Assembly: GCA_020747065.1 (NCBI GenBank)
Contig: JAGMVK010000005.1
Location: 930,001 to 994,000, forward strand
Origin: Cadophora sp. MPI-SDFR-AT-0126
Lineage: Eukaryota; Ascomycota; Leotiomycetes; Helotiales; Ploettnerulaceae
Length of the DNA stretch: 64,000 nucleotides
Direction: 5' to 3'
The position numbers and the translations under genes were made by a program. Below, in pieces: positions 44,412-55,353 of this stretch (position 1 is the stretch's first letter; every line of letters begins with the position of its first letter). The notes beneath the pieces are model-generated. The model worked only from the letters and a program-made list of their open reading frames with translations, did no database searches and was not told the origin of the DNA.

Positions 44412-45425
44412 ATGTCCCTCCCCCAAACAATGAGCGCCATAACCCTCCTCACGCCCCCAACTTACGACCCTCACAACCCTCCAACGTCCCTCACACTCAC
44501 CACTGTCGCCCTCCCAGTCCCCTCTCCATCCCAAGCCCTCCTCCGCATCACCGCCACAGCAATAACGCCCTACGAGCTCTCCTGGCCAATGCCAGCCTCG
44601 ATACCTCGTCCCAGAATCCCAGCCCACGACATAGCGGGAATCGTCATCTCGTCTCCATCACCACTCTTCAAACCTGGAGATAGGGTCTTTGCTCTCATGC
44701 CAACTTTTCTAGGACAGGGCGGGTTAGCCGAGTGCGCTGTTTGTGATGTTAAGTTTCTTGTTAGGATTCCGGAGGGACTGGGGGATGTAGAGGCGGCGAG
44801 CGTGCCGAGGGCGGCGTTGACGGCTGTGCAGGCTTGTGGGTGGGCAGACTTGAATGAGGGTGAGAGGGTTCTTGTGACTGGTGCGACGGGTGCGGTTGGT
44901 AGGATGGTTGTTCAGGTTGTGAAGAGGAAGGTGGGGGAGAAGGGGACGGTTGTTGCGGTTGGTGGGGTGGGTAGTGAGGGATTGAAGGGGTCGGGTGCTG
45001 ATTTGGTGGTTAATTATAGGGAGGTTGAGGGGGGGCGGTGGGAGGATAGGGTTAGGAGAGATGTGGAAGATGGGGAGTTTGATGTGTTTATTGACTGTGT
45101 TGGTGGTGAGAGTCTGGAGGGGGGAACGAAGTTAGTGAAGAGTGGTGGAAGGGTTGTCACAGTTGGATCACCGCCTCCCACTTGGGCGAGAAAGGGGGAG
45201 AAGGGGTGGGAAAAGATCGAAGAGGATGGGTTGAAAAAGTTGTTCTTTATCGTGGAAGAAGATGGGAAGCAACTGGAAGACATTGCGAGATTACTTGAAA
45301 GCGGAGATATCAAGCCTTCTGTTGCTCTTGTTATCGATGGGTTGACGGAAGAGGGAGTGAGAGAGGCTTATGCGAGGGGTTTGAAAGGAGGACTATCTGG
45401 ATCGGCGGTGGTGAAAATTGCTTGA
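44412..45425 (+). CDS. Zinc-free MDR oxidoreductase (quinone reductase-like)
   Basis: A single-exon 337-residue protein. The family transfers hydride from NADPH to quinones or enones. The GroES-like N-terminal domain has PRPRIPAHDIAGIV and FKPGDRVFAL. The Rossmann domain shows VLVTGATGAVGRMVVQV. The cysteines of zinc-binding alcohol dehydrogenases are absent, so it is the zinc-free type. The ending GGLSGSAVVKIA is typical. An alternative start at the second Met (44430) is possible. Third-position GC is strongly biased to G in the second half. Confidence 0.85.
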   Translation: MSLPQTMSAITLLTPPTYDPHNPPTSLTLTTVALPVPSPSQALLRITATAITPYELSWPMPASIPRPRIPAHDIAGIVISSPSPLFKPGDRVFALMPTFLGQGGLAECAVCDVKFLVRIPEGLGDVEAASVPRAALTAVQACGWADLNEGERVLVTGATGAVGRMVVQVVKRKVGEKGTVVAVGGVGSEGLKGSGADLVVNYREVEGGRWEDRVRRDVEDGEFDVFIDCVGGESLEGGTKLVKSGGRVVTVGSPPPTWARKGEKGWEKIEEDGLKKLFFIVEEDGKQLEDIARLLESGDIKPSVALVIDGLTEEGVREAYARGLKGGLSGSAVVKIA

Positions 45426-45511
45426 CATTTGATTTGATGATTACTTGCATCTTTTGAATCTTTCATAGGGTATGTTCCGAATTTGGGGTCTAGTAGTGGA
45501 GAAGAGAAAAT

Positions 45512-46288
45512 TCAGTCATCTTCAAAATGCGAAGGTATACCACCTCCTCTTGTCCCACGACTCTGCTTGCCACCAGTTTTCTTCACACTCCCGCGTTTCT
45601 TGTTTACATCCCGATGCTGAACCTCGACTTGCCAGCCAGGCCAGGACATCTGTGCAAGAACTTCTACCATCGCGACACTTCTATGCCGTCCCATAGCGCA
45701 GGATACTCCGACTCGAAGTCCTGAAGCATCTTGGCCCGATACTTCCGAGCTAGAATCTGCTTCGCTGGGAACGTCATCGTCTTCGTCTTGCTCTTCGTCT
45801 GAGAGCGCCTCTTCCTCTGATGGTTCCCCTTGCCCTTCTTTCGGTGACCCTTTGGCATCATGTCCTAACCTCAGGACGTCCATCTTCTCATGCTCGGCAG
45901 TCATGCTCGCCATTTCCTCTTCGATCTCTCTCCTGATCGCATCTCTTCTCTCACCAAACCTAGCATCAGATAGCATCCATTCCTGCAGCCTCGAGGAAGT
46001 TCCGTTCAACGCATCTCTGATATGCTTCGGCGGGTTCGGGAGGTTTCGCACGTCGAACCTCAACCGAGGACGCGGAATAAGAGGTGGTGCATGGCGATGG
46101 GATATCAGAATCAAGACCGGTAGGTTAACATCTTCGAGGCTGTCCTGCGCGTAGTCCGGCAGGTTGAGGTTCTCTTCTATGGGCGACGGTGAAGAGCTGG
46201 GAGTCGTCTTCTCTCGGCCTGAAGTCGCGAATTGTGAAGAGGACATTGAAATGTGGATATGGATGTTGAAGCTCGGCCCGGAACTCAT
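45512..46288 (-). CDS. RapZ C-terminal-domain-like protein
   Basis: A single-exon 258-residue protein (alternative start at 46246), convergent with the MDR gene. Two hallmarks of the bacterial RapZ C-terminal domain are present: LRFDVRNLPNPPKHIRDALN (bacterial form FDxRxLPNP ... LxxLTG) near residues 75-95, and VGVSCAMGRHRSVAMVEVLA with VEVQHRDVNK near 195-230 (bacterial form IGCTGGxHRSV ... HRD). A 50-residue acidic loop separates them. The RapZ P-loop kinase half is missing. In bacteria this domain senses glucosamine-6-phosphate and binds sRNA. A related role in fungi is unproven. The tail is basic and Gly-rich. Confidence 0.8.
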   Translation of the reverse strand: MSSGPSFNIHIHISMSSSQFATSGREKTTPSSSPSPIEENLNLPDYAQDSLEDVNLPVLILISHRHAPPLIPRPRLRFDVRNLPNPPKHIRDALNGTSSRLQEWMLSDARFGERRDAIRREIEEEMASMTAEHEKMDVLRLGHDAKGSPKEGQGEPSEEEALSDEEQDEDDDVPSEADSSSEVSGQDASGLRVGVSCAMGRHRSVAMVEVLAQMSWPGWQVEVQHRDVNKKRGSVKKTGGKQSRGTRGGGIPSHFEDD

Positions 46289-46786
46289 CGGCCGGATATT
46301 TCCCGATATGGAGGGGGAAAACTGTCAGATCGAGGAGCAGCCAATCAAAACAAGCTGTGTACGGTGTCAAGGGTCGCAACGTCAAATCTGGGCCAATCGA
46401 GAACGTCGACCTTCCAAAAACATCACCAAGAAATATCTCCCCTGCTAATGAACCTTGGCCAAAGGAGGCATCCGAGAGATGCTTCAATCAGATACAGCTG
46501 AGTACGGCGCTTCTTTAACAGCTGCAATGAGAGGGCCCAGAATACGGCGCTTGACTGGATAAATCCAGAAAACCGTCAGACGAATTGGCAGGCTGCCTTT
46601 ACGAATACGGACCATTCAGAGCCTCGACGTCGTTCCCATAAGTATGGCGCACAAGTTCCTTGGTATTTGACGTTCTGTTATTTGAAGCTGCTGCACGTCA
46701 CTTCAAGATCTTTCGTTTCTTTTTGCGCCTCTTTACTTCTCTTACCTTTCACAAAGGTACGAAGGAATTGCAATCAGTGCTGGACC
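46289..46786. other. Divergent promoter gap (RapZ-like / RTA1)
   Basis: This lies between two head-to-head start codons. There is no other supported feature. Confidence 0.5.
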
Positions 46787-47919
46787 ATGTCGTCTTTATT
46801 TGAGTTGGTCAGCCGAGCCGAGAGGCAATCCACGAAAGACTGCACCATCGATACCTGTCCCGTTAGCAATTCGGTCTATGGCTACTTCCCCAATAAGCCG
46901 GTGACGCTTATTCTGATCGTCCTGTTTGGACTCTCGATGATTGCACATATCGTTCAGGGACTCAGATCAAGATCCTGGACTTTTCTGATCGCACTAGGGA
47001 TTGGATGTTTTGGAGAGAGTGTTGGTGAGTCGGATCTCCCACTCAAGAAAGCCAGAAGGAAGTGCTGATTGGTTGCAGGATATGTTGGCCGCTACTTGCT
47101 GAGAAACGATCCTTGGAGTCGAGCATAGCAAGTTTCTCCCAACGTACTCATGACTTTTCATATGATGGAGCTGACTGTTTCCCAAAGTCTCGGTATTCAG
47201 CTCGTCTGCTTGACTGTATCGCCAGCGTTCATTGCTGGTGGCATCTATCTTACCCTGAAGCATGTCATCATCATCTACGGATCCAAATTCTCTCGAATCG
47301 CTCCAAGGCTGTATACATGGATCTTTGTTAGCTGCGATATCTTGTCAATTCTCATCCAGACGTGAGTACACCGCATACTTAACCCTTCTTTATCCCCCCC
47401 AGAGCTGCCCGCTAATACGTTCACAGATCAGGTGCAGTCATAGCCTCCCGAGGAACCAGTAAAGTCAGCACTGGTAACAACGTTATGATGCTTGGGCTTG
47501 TACTCCAAGTCGTAACCCTCGCCATCTTCGGCGGCATGGCCTTGGATGTTTATTTCCGCATCAAGAAGTTCTCTGGACAACACACCGAGTCTAACCGTGC
47601 TCTTCGCCACTCCAAGCGCTTCAAATGGCTTTTGATATCCATCTTGATATCTTACATCGCTATCTTCTTGCGTTGTATCTACCGTATTGCTGAGATGGCT
47701 GGAGGTTGGAGGAATCCGATTATGCAGGATGAAGTCTCGTTCATCATTCTTGATGGTGTGTTGTGCTGGATTGCGGTGTTGGTGTTGAATATTTTTCATC
47801 CGGGGTTCTTGTTCAAGGAATCTTATGCTACAATTCAGAGGGAGAAGGATGTGCAGTCCGAGACGCCGACTGATCATGAAGCGCCGACAGAGCCTGTGCC
47901 TATGGCCATGAAAGCTTAG
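46787..47919 (+). CDS. RTA1-like seven-TM lipid transporter-type protein, with GC-AG intron
   Basis: Exons 46787-47024, 47079-47127, 47188-47361 and 47427-47919 join to 954 nt, 317 residues. RTA1-family proteins are seven-TM membrane proteins tied to lipid export and drug resistance. Family landmarks are GYVGRYLL, the IQLVCLTVSPAFIAGGIYLT segment, IFVSCDILSILIQTSGAVIA, IYRIAEMAGG and FHPGF near the end. Intron 2 (47128-47187) only works as a GC-AG intron: donor GCAAGT, 60 nt, joining PWSRAY to LGIQLVC in phase. Reading through it meets TAG. The C-terminal tail is short and cytosolic. Confidence 0.88.
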
Positions 47920-48209
47920 GCTGGCATGTTGATGATTCTCTAATTCTTCATTGTACAGCACAGTTCTTTCGGTTGTGGTTTTCGGGAATCCGGAAGTTAT
48001 GAACATTTGGAAGTATTCAGGCTGAGCAATATGTCGTAGAAGTTTTAACAGGTGTTTAGTGAGCCAAATTCCTATTTTACCTGATCATTTTTCTTTCATC
48101 TCTAGTACCAACTTCGAATTACCAGCCACCGGTCTGTCATGATCTACGCCAAACAAAGACGCCAATTCGCCCGCCCCTTTTTCCTTTCCAACACACCCAG
48201 CCCAACAAA
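47920..48209. other. Convergent gap between two RTA1 genes
   Basis: This 290 bp gap lies between two facing stop codons and presumably holds both 3' ends. Confidence 0.5.
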
Positions 48210-49307
48210 TCAAACGACATCCACCTGCTCATTACCGATAACCTTTTCACCCTTCTTTGCAGACTTTCTCTCTGCTTTTGCAGCCTTCTCCATCTCCTTT
48301 GCAATCGCTTTCCCTTCCTTCTTAATTCTCTTAGCCTCTTTCTTCTCCTTCCTACTCGGTCCCTTCGGAAACTCACTTCCCTCACCCCTCAGCACTCTCC
48401 CAGGATGCACCACATTGAACAAGATCCCCGCAATCAACATCGGCAGAGCATCCAAGGCCATGAAGTACGCCTCATGATATGGAATTGGGTTCTTATCAGC
48501 ATCGAGACCGGACGCAAACTCCACCATACGAAAAATGATGCGGATGGTAATGAGCACCAGCGCCGCGAAAAGCACGTACAAAAGCGTACGCCAATTGTGT
48601 GGCTTGCCGTCCAGGATCTGTGTCGACGAGGTGATCCCATGGGTTCGTTCGTGTTGGCGCATGATGATCGCGAATCGGATGGCAATAGCCGTGAACAGCA
48701 GAATGCACAGTTCTTGGAAGCCGATACCACCCATGTAGATATGTATTCCCAGCATCTGCGACTTATACGAAGCGCTCGGTTGGATCATCACACCACCTCC
48801 AACCTGAGTGAGGAACGAAAGGATGTCAAGCCATACGAAGATCTTGGCTATCTTGATGCCCTTGATGCGGAATACTTGTTGGGATGGAGTGAAGAAGTAG
48901 ATCATGCGGCCGAGAACCATATAGACGAATGCGTTGATCCACATTGGTGCTAGCAGGACGAGGATCTGAGAGGCGAACGCGAGGGGAACGCTTTGCTGGT
49001 TGCGAGTCCCGGCTGAGCGAAGGGAGAACGATGCGAATTCCCAGGCGACACCCATGACCAGGACCCAGCAGAGCTTCTTCTTCGAGTAGTGGAATGCTTG
49101 AAAGATGTGGATGAAGAGGCATATACCGAAGGCGACGGAAAAGACGATAGCCGCAGCGAAAGAGGGGTAGTACATATAATTCGAGTCGCAGGCCCATTCT
49201 GGGACATAGCCGTTCTTGTCCGGTGTTACGCGGATACAGGTTGGTGTTGAGGTGGATATGGATGTGGCGGTTGCTGCGCTCTTGGAAAGGGAAGTAGTTG
49301 AAGACAT
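48210..49307 (-). CDS. RTA1-like seven-TM protein
   Basis: An intronless 365-residue protein starting at the ATG at 49307. An extracellular Ser/Thr-rich N-terminus precedes the CDSNYMYYPSFAAAIVFSVA opening. Then come seven hydrophobic segments with family marks WEFASFSLRS, LVLLAPMWINAFVYMVLGRM, VWLDILSFLTQVGGG, IFRMVEFASG and NVVHPGRVL. The C-terminus is a long Lys/Glu-rich tail (KKEAKRIKKEGKAIAKEMEK) likely helical. It diverges strongly from the neighbouring RTA1 protein on the plus strand, so the pair is not a recent tandem copy. Confidence 0.9.
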   Translation of the reverse strand: MSSTTSLSKSAATATSISTSTPTCIRVTPDKNGYVPEWACDSNYMYYPSFAAAIVFSVAFGICLFIHIFQAFHYSKKKLCWVLVMGVAWEFASFSLRSAGTRNQQSVPLAFASQILVLLAPMWINAFVYMVLGRMIYFFTPSQQVFRIKGIKIAKIFVWLDILSFLTQVGGGVMIQPSASYKSQMLGIHIYMGGIGFQELCILLFTAIAIRFAIIMRQHERTHGITSSTQILDGKPHNWRTLLYVLFAALVLITIRIIFRMVEFASGLDADKNPIPYHEAYFMALDALPMLIAGILFNVVHPGRVLRGEGSEFPKGPSRKEKKEAKRIKKEGKAIAKEMEKAAKAERKSAKKGEKVIGNEQVDVV

Positions 49308-52167
49308 CTCGATAGTACGGAAGAGGATCCAAAGAAAGGTTGAAGCTACCTTGTGGTTTGGCACACGTTCTGAGGGAATGTAGCCTTGGCTATATACTCA
49401 ATGAAAACCGCAATCTGACGAGGATGAAGCATAATATTGCGACCCATGCATCAACCACATTCAGGGTTGAAGTCTCAGCCTCGAATCAACACTGGCATCT
49501 CGTACGAAACGCAAGAGATACTTGACAAGATCGCAGCGAAGGGACCAATGAGCAAAGAGCACTAAATGCTTGAACAGTGCCAAGCTCATCTTGTAAGGCG
49601 TCACGTCTGATGAAACGTCAGCACCTACATCAATGGAAGGCTTGTCTCCCTTTTCTTATTGTCAGATCGGGAAGATTTTGGGATTCCACGTGACCAGGAG
49701 CGATTAAGCCAACAGCGTGAGAGAGTGAACGAGTGAGGCTGGGGATATATGAGGAGTTCCGGTGGTGCTTCAAAGGGTTCTTCGTATCGCCGCGTCATCT
49801 TAGGCAGCTGTGCCGTAGAACTCCCACAGCCTCGCTTCGTATCTTCCCTCGATGAAATGTTCAACAATGAAGCGAGCGAGCCTATCACTGCTCACCACTG
49901 CTGATCTTTGTCAGCAATCTCTTTGTTGGGACCACGACCACATGCGCTGTTTTCGTTTTCATCACGACTTCCGGTCCAAGAGAAGAGAATGGGACATATT
50001 GTGTAGCAATCTAGATATCGTATGTTCGTGATGCCTGACTGAAGTGCTCACTTGCGAAGCGTTTGTATATTTAAAAAAAAAACTAAAGTCTTTTTTTTTT
50101 ATAAATCGAAGTCCTAACTCTGAGTAGCATCTTATATTTACTCTCTTATCTTGTAACCTGTGTTCCCTTCAAATTTTCAATATCATACCCTTTTACTCGC
50201 GCACTTAAATATTGATCCTTTATTCTTAAAATGACTTGATACTTCGGTGAAGAAAACTCCTATTCGAGCGCCTAAAATCCCTAGATATTCAAGGGAAAAT
50301 CTGCATGACACTTGCCTTCCAAAAACACTTGCATTTTAACGACTGTAAGCGAATCCCGGGCGAAGACGGCGTGCCGACTACCAGACATGATATAAAATTA
50401 ATCCTTTTGACTGAAATCTTCCTGGATCCGTAGCGACCTATGCTCATCAGAACCATAGTCAGGCTCTCTGCGTCACAATCATACGCCCTGAGTGTTAGGG
50501 GTCCTGTATTAGAAATGGCCCTCGTATAGCGCGCTAAGGTTAAGCGTGGCTGTTCTTGCTCTGCTTCTTGGGGAGAACACGCTTCTTCTCCACTTGATGA
50601 CTAGCTTCTATTTTACTCTGAACCGTAACCTAAGAATCACTGGCTATGTTTTATCTACTGTCATCTATTGCACAGTGATTCTCGTCCGTGTGCTAGTGAT
50701 CATAATACCTCGATTTCCTCTCGGATGCTCTCGGGACGAACCTTACCATAACATCTCGTCCTTGTCATCTGATGCTTCTAAGATCTCCTCACTCCCTTCC
50801 GCCTTCCTCCAGCCCTCCACTTCCGAATCCCCTCAGCACAGACGCTATAATGGAGGGACCCGTTATGCGAATATCCGCGGCTTTCCATCGCACCCCTTTC
50901 TGTCGATTTCTATCGCCTTGCTCGGCGACCAAGATTACTGATTTGTGTATAGCTCTTAGGAGCGAGGGAACTTCTCGGCGATAGCATCTATTTTATTTAC
51001 AAAAACAGTCCTCCAGCCTTTTGCAACACACTAACGCCGAAGTACATGGTCATGCCCGTTAGTGATGGTTGAAGTGGTTTATTGGTCTCAGTTCGGAAGA
51101 GTCCGTGCCTTGTCATGCGCTTCCTGGGTCCCCATTACTAACGGGATTTAGATTCTATTTTCTGAGCTCGGGGCCTTTACGACTATCCAGATCATTTTCT
51201 CAGTGGCAATGGTTCACTACTCAGTCCGTTACATCCGCTCAACGTCCGCATCTCCTGATTGTGTGTTCCCTAGCCGCATTGTGGGGAGGTGTCGGGGCAG
51301 AGTTTCCTGAAGCTGTATCCACGCATCTCCATGGCGTAATGCGATAGTACTCCCGTAACCCGCCGCCTCGTTCGAAGCAGATGGAGCCGATGAAAATATT
51401 AAGACTGGGGACATTTCCCGAGGCATTGCGTGCACGTTACCCCACAAAAGTCTCCGTGGTTGCATGCTTAGGCTCCGCACGCCGGGTCCACGCACTTTTT
51501 TCGCGATATGCCGAAAACTGCCAGACTTCAAAGTCTGGATTTATCGAATCGCGGGAAGAGCGTTTAACTAGGTTAGGAAGGTTAGTATACGCCATTACGA
51601 AGTTCAATTTGGCTTTGAGGAGTATTGCCACGATAACCAAGAACTACAAGTTGCTGCTTCATTCGGAAGGTGCGAAGCAAAACCGATAGCCAATCCACCC
51701 CGGTATTGGCATCGCACCTTGGTTCGGAAATTAGAAGTGAAAGAAGGTTTCTTATAGTTCAGGGGTCAATACAGTATGCTGCTTGTGGGTCATGCATTTC
51801 ATTCAAAATTTCGCTCGCTTAGAGCAAGTATACCAGGGCCCTGTTGAACTTCGCCGCCGTTTGCAGATTCTTTTGAGATCCTAGCTTCGTTCGATTCCAC
51901 CCATGTATCTTTGTTATAAATTGAACTCCTTTGCAGAGGTCTGGATCAGGGAAACTGCTCCGTCCCAATGGACGTCCCACAGAAAGCAGTGAAACACATG
52001 GGCGAACGGTAATTAGTATTCCTTTTGGCATTGTGAATTTCAAATGGATAGGAGAGACATATTCAGGTCCTTCGCAGCCTCTCTTATAAAGCTGGAAGTT
52101 CCCAGGAGACTTCCCGACGTTTGCATCACTCCCAGGGCAACACATATCACTCTGGATTGCTCTAGCC
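49308..52167. other. Gene-poor 2.9 kb region with AT-rich part
   Basis: No supported gene. Around 50060-50420 the sequence is AT-rich with long A and T runs. Open frames at 50546-50941 and 51381-51689 have no family features. It is possibly remnant repeat DNA. Confidence 0.5.
50060..50420. repeat. AT-rich stretch, possible RIP-decayed repeat
   Basis: A-runs and T-runs of 9-10 nt, TTAAATATT and ATAAAATTAATC words set this part off from its flanks. There is no surviving ORF. Transposon origin is a guess from composition. Confidence 0.4.
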
Positions 52168-54250
52168 ATGTATATCTTCGGCCCCCTGACAATTTTGGCA
52201 ATCACAGTGAGCTTCGCTGCTTCAACTCCAATTGCGTCTCAGTAAGTGAACCCGAAAATTATTACGTCCCCACTATGCGGGCGTCTGCTTACACTTCAAT
52301 AGGAGAACCGGGAAGCGTGACGTTATAGACAATGGAAGCTCAGTTGACTATGACTATATCGTTGTTGGATCTGGAGCTGGGGGCGGACCATTGGCAGCTC
52401 GACTCGCCGTAGGAGGGGCAAAAGTCCTCCTGATGGAAGCGGGTGACGATCAAGGCGCAAGTCTTCAGCAATCCATTCCGGCATTCTTTCCCGCCGCGAG
52501 TGAATATGCGCCTATGTCTTGGGATTTCTTCGTCCGCCATTACTCCGATGAGTCGAGAGAGAAACTCAATAGCAAAGCTACTTACGAAACTCCTGCCGGG
52601 GAGACTTACGTCGGGACAAGCCCCCCAGAAGGCTCGACATTCAAGGGTATCTGGTATCCAAGAGCAGCAACCTTGGGAGGTTGTGCAGCACACAATGCGA
52701 TGGTTACAGTCTACCCTCACGAGGAGGATTGGACTCTCATTCAGTCTCTGACTGGTGATGATTCATGGGCTCCGCAAAATATGCGAAAGTACTGGGAGCG
52801 CATCGAAAACAACCAATATCTTGGAAATTCCAGCGATGCAGCAAGAGCAGGTCATGGATTTGACGGATGGCTCGGTGTTTCCAAGATGGCGGATGAGTTG
52901 ATCGTGCAGGATCCGCAGATGGCTGCGATGCTCAGTTCGGCCTCTGCTCTCATCACTGGTTCTACACCGCTATCGGTCACAAATGTGTCAGACGTTGAAG
53001 CGATATTTCCGGTGGAAATGAATACGGAAACCTCAGGCCGTGATACCTCGGAAGGCATTTACAGCATTCCTCTCACGGTTCAAAATGGAGTTCGGACTAG
53101 CCCTCGCGATTTTCTGCTCGCCGTTGCTAATGCTGTTAACGATGATGGCACCAAAAAGTATACACTCGACATCAAACTCAACGCCTTTGTTACCAAGATT
53201 CTCTTCACCAATGATAGCACACCTGTTGCTTTCGGGGTTGAATACCTTGATGGTGCCAGCCAATATAGCGCAGATCCACGGGCATCGACCGCCACAGCTG
53301 GCTCAACGAACTTCGCCAATGCCACTCGCGAAGTGATCATTTCCGCAGGTACCTTTAACACCCCACAGATCCTGAAACTGTCTGGAATCGGACCTGCGAA
53401 CGAATTGGCAAGCTTCGGAATCGATGTCGTTTCTGACCTGCCTGGTGTCGGAACAAACCTTCAAGATCATTACGAAATCTCCACTGTCATCAAGTACGAG
53501 GAGGATTTCGACTTTCTTGATGGCTGCACCTTTCTTTCCACTGCTGACGATGCATGCTATGCAAGATACGCGACTGGTAGCAACGAGGCGGGGGGCAAGG
53601 GAGCATATGCCACGAACCTGATCCCTGCTGCCGTCATCCGTAAATCATCGGTCACTGCTGGCGAAAGAGACTCGTTTATCTTCGGTGGACCTGTAAAGTT
53701 CACGGGTTATTTCCAAGGCTACACTGCAGCAGCGCTTGCGGATCATAAGCATTGGTCCTGGCTCGCTCTCAAGGCCCATGAGCTGAACCACGCGGGCACA
53801 GTAACCCTTCGATCATCCAACCCATTGGATACTCCACAGATCAACTTCAACTACTTTGACACAGGTGATACTGCTGGCAGTGCTGATGCTCTTGATCTAC
53901 AGCCACAGATTGAGAGCATTGCATGGACACGGGAGGTATACAAGAACATCGCAGCGCCATATAACAATTTCACCGAAATATACCCAGGTCCTGATGTGAA
54001 GACCGATGCAGAGGTTACGGAGTTTATAAAGAACGAGTCCTGGGGCCATCATGCGACCGGAACGGCAAAGATTGGCAAGGCCAGTGACCCTATGGCCGTC
54101 GTAGATGGTAACTTCAGGGTTCATGGTGTTAGTGGACTGCGCGTGGTTGATGCCAGTGTTTTGCCAGAGGTGCCAGGGTTCTTTCCTGTCGTGTCCGTGT
54201 ATATGATTGGGGAGAAGGCTGCAGACATTATTCTGGCAGACGCTATATGA
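52168..54250 (+). CDS. Secreted GMC-family FAD oxidoreductase
   Basis: Exons 52168-52241 and 52303-54250 join in frame to 673 residues. The short first exon encodes a signal peptide (MYIFGPLTILAITVSFAAST). The FAD motif follows: DYIVVGSGAGGGPLAARLA. Further marks are GGCAAHNAMV, REVIISAGTFNTPQILKLSG (GMC signature 2), and the C-terminal GHHATGTAKIG with the active-site His, ending RVVDASVLPEVPGFFPVVSV. The enzymes oxidise alcohols or sugars and give H2O2, often supporting lignocellulose attack. The exact substrate cannot be told. N-glycosylation-type NxT/S sites are frequent. Confidence 0.92.
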
Positions 54251-55353
54251 TATGATAATCATTTCAACTTTGAGTGGCTCTTGAGAATTGTAAATAATCG
54301 AGGAGTAGATGAATTGTAATGACTTCATACTTGACGGATTATACTTCGCTCACGGGCTTTCGCTTGGTGGCATGATTCACAGGCTGCTTGCAAAGACCAA
54401 AGGTTAGCATATCTTCGTAGAGTTGATGCAGCGCCATGAGTAATTTGAGATAGGTCGCATTGAGAGGCCATTGAGTGCTAACTCATACAAGCTGGCTGCT
54501 GTATCAGGATCAAAGAGTTCGTAATTGATCTATATCATGACCGTCCTTTGGTCCCTGCACAGCACTAGCAATCACAGGGGACGTAGATATAAGAAGTGAA
54601 TTTTCGTACCCAAGACTCTATAGCCTAAGACACTACTCAAAGTATCTAGTTTCTTTCTTCTCTAGAACTTCTTGAGGGCCAAAACAGTGTACGTGACTGG
54701 TCACGCGTTTAAGCTCTGTCTTGACATAAATCTTGCTGGTTTCGAAAAGAAATTTCAATCTTTCAAATTCGCAAAAAAGTTGCTCCCAACTGCTCATATC
54801 TTAGAGTTGCCTCAGGCCTTTAGCCTACATCTGGAGCAGACCAAATTTGAAATTTGACAACGATATGGATTTTAAGACGGTATTCAGTCGTTAAATGAAA
54901 CAACAGGATAAAGTTAAAAACAGTCTTCCCGACATGGGAATGAAAAGAACCAACAAGTAAACTCAAGTGACCGCTGGGCTTTCGCTGTAAAGAGATGCCC
55001 GCTCGATTATATCATTTCTGCAGTGGAGGAGTAGAGTCTTTGATAACATTATGTTGAGAGAACCCAAGTTCCGGTCTATTTCGGTTTCGAATACCCGCTG
55101 TTGTGTATCGTCGGAAATATTGTGGTAGGGTCTGAAGATTGGGGCAGAAATATACGGCGAAGGAGTAAGACCAGTGACACAATTTGGAAGCGGCCAGGAA
55201 AAAATCGCGGGTATAATTGTCAAAACCCAGGCCAGACATTAGCACTGCTGATGCTGGACACTACTCCTGACGCTCTATTTGGCTCTGTTAATATATCAGG
55301 CTTGCGTACCTTTCTGACAGCTGGCAAAATTGAGGGTTGAAAGTCTACTTAAC
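54251..55353. other. Intergenic, 1.1 kb, nothing recognised
   Basis: This is the 3' region of the GMC gene and the upstream region of the telobox gene. No supported feature. Confidence 0.5.

Noticed and set aside
50546..51689. ORFs of 102-131 codons in the gene-poor region
   Set aside because: No family features; may be repeat remnants, but nothing in them identifies a transposon protein.
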